Below the pieces are notes generated by a model. The model was not told the origin of the DNA, made no database searches, and saw only the letters and a list, made by a program, of their open reading frames with translations. Shown here in pieces: positions 7,280 to 8,854 of a stretch of 8,854 nucleotides of DNA. Numbering within the stretch: position 1 is the stretch's first letter; the number at the start of each line of letters is the position of its first letter. The DNA comes from Candidatus Poseidoniaceae archaeon (GTDB taxonomy: Archaea > Thermoplasmatota > Poseidoniia > Poseidoniales > Poseidoniaceae), in NCBI GenBank assembly GCA_022425585.1, contig JAKMFF010000124.1, positions 1 through 8,854 on the forward strand, written 5' to 3'. A program made the position numbers and the translations under genes.

Positions 7280-7624
7280 ATGCAAATTGTTGATAGAATG
7301 GAAAACAAATTATTGAATCGTATAGAGATTAACTTCAGTATGCGACATAGCGGAAAAGCAACACCTTCAAGGAAAGATGTAATGGATTTAGTTAAGACTC
7401 TCGAGCCTAAGTCAAATCCAGAACATATCGTTATCAAATACACTAACACAAGGTTCGGTCAACCTTTGACTACAGGTCTCGCTTACATTTATGGGGATGC
7501 AGAGTCAATGAAAGTAGAACCAGAATATATTCACAAGCGACACGAGGTTTTCAGAGCAGCCAAGGCCGAGCCAGCTGCGGAAAAGACTGAAGAGGCTGCA
7601 TCAGAAGAAGGAGGCGATGAGTGA
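7280..7624 (+). CDS. rps24e: Small-subunit ribosomal protein S24e
   Basis: Ribosomal protein of the archaeal/eukaryotic 30S/40S body. The core matches the family: [18 protein letters not shown] (14-31) with the conserved H-x-G-x-A-T-P-S-R signature, a central helix, [20 protein letters not shown] (50-69), then IYGDAE and VEPEYIHKR. Of 114 residues, about the last 19 (96-114) form an Ala/Glu-rich acidic tail beyond the usual core, as seen in archaea with acidic proteomes. GAGGTGA (7267-7273) overlaps the spt4 stop and lies 7 bases before the ATG. A dephospho-CoA kinase (DUF359) gene lies between spt4 and rps24e in many Euryarchaeota; here the gap is only 11 bases. Confidence 0.96.
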   Translation: MQIVDRMENKLLNRIEINFSMRHSGKATPSRKDVMDLVKTLEPKSNPEHIVIKYTNTRFGQPLTTGLAYIYGDAESMKVEPEYIHKRHEVFRAAKAEPAAEKTEEAASEEGGDE

Positions 7625-7806
7625 TGGGAGACGGACCTAATTCAGCAGGCAAGTGGAGTAAATACTCAGTTGGCGAAGACGGTAAACTAGAACGCAAAGC
7701 AGAGTTTTGCCCACATCCAAGTTGCGGGCCAGGAATATTCCTAGCAGTTCACAAGAACCGTATATCATGTGGTCGTTGCGGCTACACAAAGATGAATGAC
7801 GAGTAA
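7624..7806 (+). CDS. rps27ae: Small-subunit ribosomal protein S27ae
   Basis: Zinc-ribbon protein of the small ribosomal subunit, here 60 residues and not fused to ubiquitin. Family landmarks are KWSKYSV (10-16), [11 protein letters not shown] (20-30), [22 protein letters not shown] (34-55), with zinc ligands C29, C34, C49 and C52. The first pair is spaced C-x4-C (CPHPSC) instead of the C-x2-C that I recall as common in archaea; see findings. The ATG at 7624 shares one base with the S24e stop (TGATG). A GTG one codon earlier (7621) would give a four-base GTGA overlap and is the alternative. The SD GGAGGCGAT (7610-7618) serves either start, being 9 or 6 bases away counted from GGAGG. It is the last gene of the operon; its TAA abuts the stop of the convergent gene. 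Confidence 0.96.
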   Translation: MGDGPNSAGKWSKYSVGEDGKLERKAEFCPHPSCGPGIFLAVHKNRISCGRCGYTKMNDE

Positions 7807-7815
7807 TTACTCTTC
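7798..7815. other. Palindrome centred on the junction of two convergent stop codons
   Basis: GAGTAATTACTC (7801-7812) is a perfect 12-base palindrome whose centre falls exactly between the TAA of rps27ae and the TAA of the opposite-strand gene. It extends to 7798-7815 with one mismatch. A pyrimidine-rich TTCTTCTT follows on the plus strand. As an RNA hairpin it would be short (4-bp stem with AATT loop), so a bidirectional terminator role is only a possibility. Both genes ending in GAG TAA is enough to create it. Confidence 0.45.
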
Positions 7816-8790
7816 TTCTTGGGCATCAATAATGCCCCAAGTACCATCATTACATAGGTAGATTCCCGTTTTGCTGTCAATGTAGACTGCAATTTCAGAC
7901 AGTTGTGTTCTAGACATGGTTTTGGCTGATATAAACGCTAATTCACGCCAACCTGCGATGTGCCAGCCTTGTTCCTTTTCACTCCACTCAGCGTAATTTA
8001 TTGGTCCTGATAATTTGGCTGTTAGTTTTATCTCACCTGCTTCATATATTGCGATAACTGAGTTATTTAATTGTAATAAATAATGTTCACCATGTTTGAA
8101 TACACCTTCAAGATAGCCATCTAAAGGTATAATTTTACTATCAACTGTTTTACCTGATTGGATATCAAAACGTATGATTCCACCACCTTTTGACCACACT
8201 TCGTAGTATTGTTCATCACAGGTAGTGCTAACTGTTTCCATTGCTCGAGGAATTTTTGCTAGTTTTTTCCAACTTGGTTCTGGGGCTCGCCAATTTTCAA
8301 TAGCATCAACAGATAGATTGTAGATGCCTTTCCGCCACAATACGAAGCCGAATGAATTTGAATTGGCGGCAAGTGAAAGAGGTTCAGCGTCAAGTACGTG
8401 TGACCAACTATTTCCTTGCGGATGAATTGATTTGTCAATTGTCTTCCTTACTCTTAGATCTCCTCGGTTAACCCCTTGTTGGAAATCATTGTTCAGGTCG
8501 ATAGCAGCCATCCTTGCGAGTAATAATTCTTGGTCTAACCAGGTTGCTATGAGAATGTTGTCAATTATAGCAGCACTCTTGATTGGTGTCGGGAATGGTT
8601 TTTTTGGTTGACCAACTAAGTTTCCTTCAATGTCTATTTTTTGTAATTCACCGTCAACTCCAACAACAATATGCCCATCAAAATATCGCAAAACTTGCTT
8701 GGGAGTGAACTCAAGGTTGTCTGGAATCCCCCACGCCATGACACCTCGAGTTGATTGTGGTTTGTCAAATCTCGTATGGAAAGAAGTCAA
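7807..8790 (-). CDS. Unrecognised 327-aa soluble protein, possibly beta-propeller-like
   Basis: I do not recognise the family. The protein has no signal peptide or membrane helix. It is rich in short beta-strand blocks separated by Gly/Asp/Asn turns, such as HIVVGVDGELQKIDIEGN (40-57) and a later GGGIIRFDIQSGKTVDSKII block. That pattern resembles the repeated sheets of a beta-propeller, but I cannot define blades. It ends with the acidic DAQEEE. The start is a TTG at 8790, supported by AGGTGA (8797-8802) 6 bases upstream and by a four-base overlap with the stop of the preceding frame. The first ATG (Met18, 8739) has GAGGTG only 2 bases before it, too close compared with the 6-7 bases used elsewhere here. 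It is probably co-transcribed with the right-edge gene and is convergent with the ribosomal operon. Confidence 0.82.
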   Translation of the reverse strand: MTSFHTRFDKPQSTRGVMAWGIPDNLEFTPKQVLRYFDGHIVVGVDGELQKIDIEGNLVGQPKKPFPTPIKSAAIIDNILIATWLDQELLLARMAAIDLNNDFQQGVNRGDLRVRKTIDKSIHPQGNSWSHVLDAEPLSLAANSNSFGFVLWRKGIYNLSVDAIENWRAPEPSWKKLAKIPRAMETVSTTCDEQYYEVWSKGGGIIRFDIQSGKTVDSKIIPLDGYLEGVFKHGEHYLLQLNNSVIAIYEAGEIKLTAKLSGPINYAEWSEKEQGWHIAGWRELAFISAKTMSRTQLSEIAVYIDSKTGIYLCNDGTWGIIDAQEEE

Positions 8791-8854
8791 AAATGTTCAC
8801 CTATACAGACTGTTATGGCCACTGAAGTTGTATCTGTCTTAGCAGTCAACCAGG
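8787..8854 (-). CDS. C-terminal 21 codons of an unidentified upstream gene (truncated by the right edge)
   Basis: One minus-strand frame is open from the right edge to a TGA at 8787-8789; the other two contain stops close to the edge. It reads WLTAKTDTTSV then AITVCIGEHF. The stop overlaps the TTG start of the next gene as TTGA, the equivalent of the common ATGA junction, and the SD of that next gene lies inside this coding tail. That arrangement, more than the short sequence, is why I call it a gene end. Too little is present to name a family. Confidence 0.5.
   Translation of the reverse strand, partial: WLTAKTDTTSVAITVCIGEHF
8797..8802 (-). promoter_or_regulatory. Shine-Dalgarno site deciding the TTG start of the 327-aa gene
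   Basis: AGGTGA on the minus strand is followed by 6 bases (ACATTT) and then TTG at 8790. Spacing and sequence match the SD sites of spt4 and rps24e. An in-frame stop (TGA, 8797-8799) lies three codons before the TTG, so no longer start exists. Confidence 0.6.

Noticed and set aside
6823..7449. Minus-strand frames opposite rpo7, spt4 and rps24e
   Set aside because: They lie antisense to confidently identified genes and have no recognisable content.
7801..7820. Strong intrinsic terminator at the end of the ribosomal operon
   Set aside because: No real U-tract follows; the sequence is mixed CU (TTCTTCTT) inside the opposite gene, and the hairpin would have only 4 base pairs.
8737..8739. ATG start (Met18) for the 327-residue protein
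   Set aside because: Its GAGGTG is only 2 bases upstream, while the TTG at 8790 has a well-spaced AGGTGA. It remains the fallback if homologues align only from here.
1..8854. CRISPR arrays, tRNA or rRNA genes, insertion sequences, integrase or attachment sites, toxin-antitoxin or defence genes
   Set aside because: I saw no repeat-spacer pattern, cloverleaf, terminal inverted repeats or related protein. Nearly all of the window is accounted for by ordinary coding sequence.

Overview
The window looks archaeal. Four tightly packed plus-strand genes (6482-7806) encode RNA polymerase subunit Rpo7 (RpoE'), the elongation factor Spt4 (RpoE'') and ribosomal proteins S24e and S27ae, a cluster typical of Euryarchaeota. 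Moderate-to-low GC, GAGGTG Shine-Dalgarno sites, TATA-like boxes near starts, and a very large, beta-rich, acidic surface protein with one C-terminal membrane anchor suggest a planktonic Thermoplasmatota relative such as Marine Group II (Poseidoniales). That placement is inference; no rRNA is present.

Layout. 1-490 (minus): 5' part of an unrecognised gene running off the left edge. 529-6255 (minus): a 1908-codon secreted, membrane-anchored protein with a signal peptide, FG-GAP/VCBS-type calcium-binding repeats, a CARDB-like domain, a long series of Ig-like beta domains, one transmembrane helix and an acidic cytoplasmic tail. 6256-6481: divergent intergenic region with promoter candidates in both directions and, on the plus strand, what looks like a chain of short overlapping reading frames leading into rpo7. 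6482-7806 (plus): rpo7-spt4-rps24e-rps27ae. 7807-8790 (minus): a 327-residue protein of unknown function, converging on rps27ae with no intergenic base. 8787-8854 (minus): the last 21 codons of a further gene, overlapping the 327-residue gene's TTG start by four bases.

How the genes relate. The plus-strand cluster joins transcription (Rpo7 in the polymerase stalk; Spt4 as the Spt5 partner) to translation (two small-subunit proteins). Its junctions are either about 11 bases with an SD overlapping the previous stop, or directly overlapping. The two flanking minus-strand units do not look functionally tied to it. The most interesting unexplained structure is the rpo7 leader: a 21-codon frame with a GAGGTG site at the same spacing as spt4's ends in an ATGA overlap with rpo7, which suggests a translated leader peptide and translational coupling.
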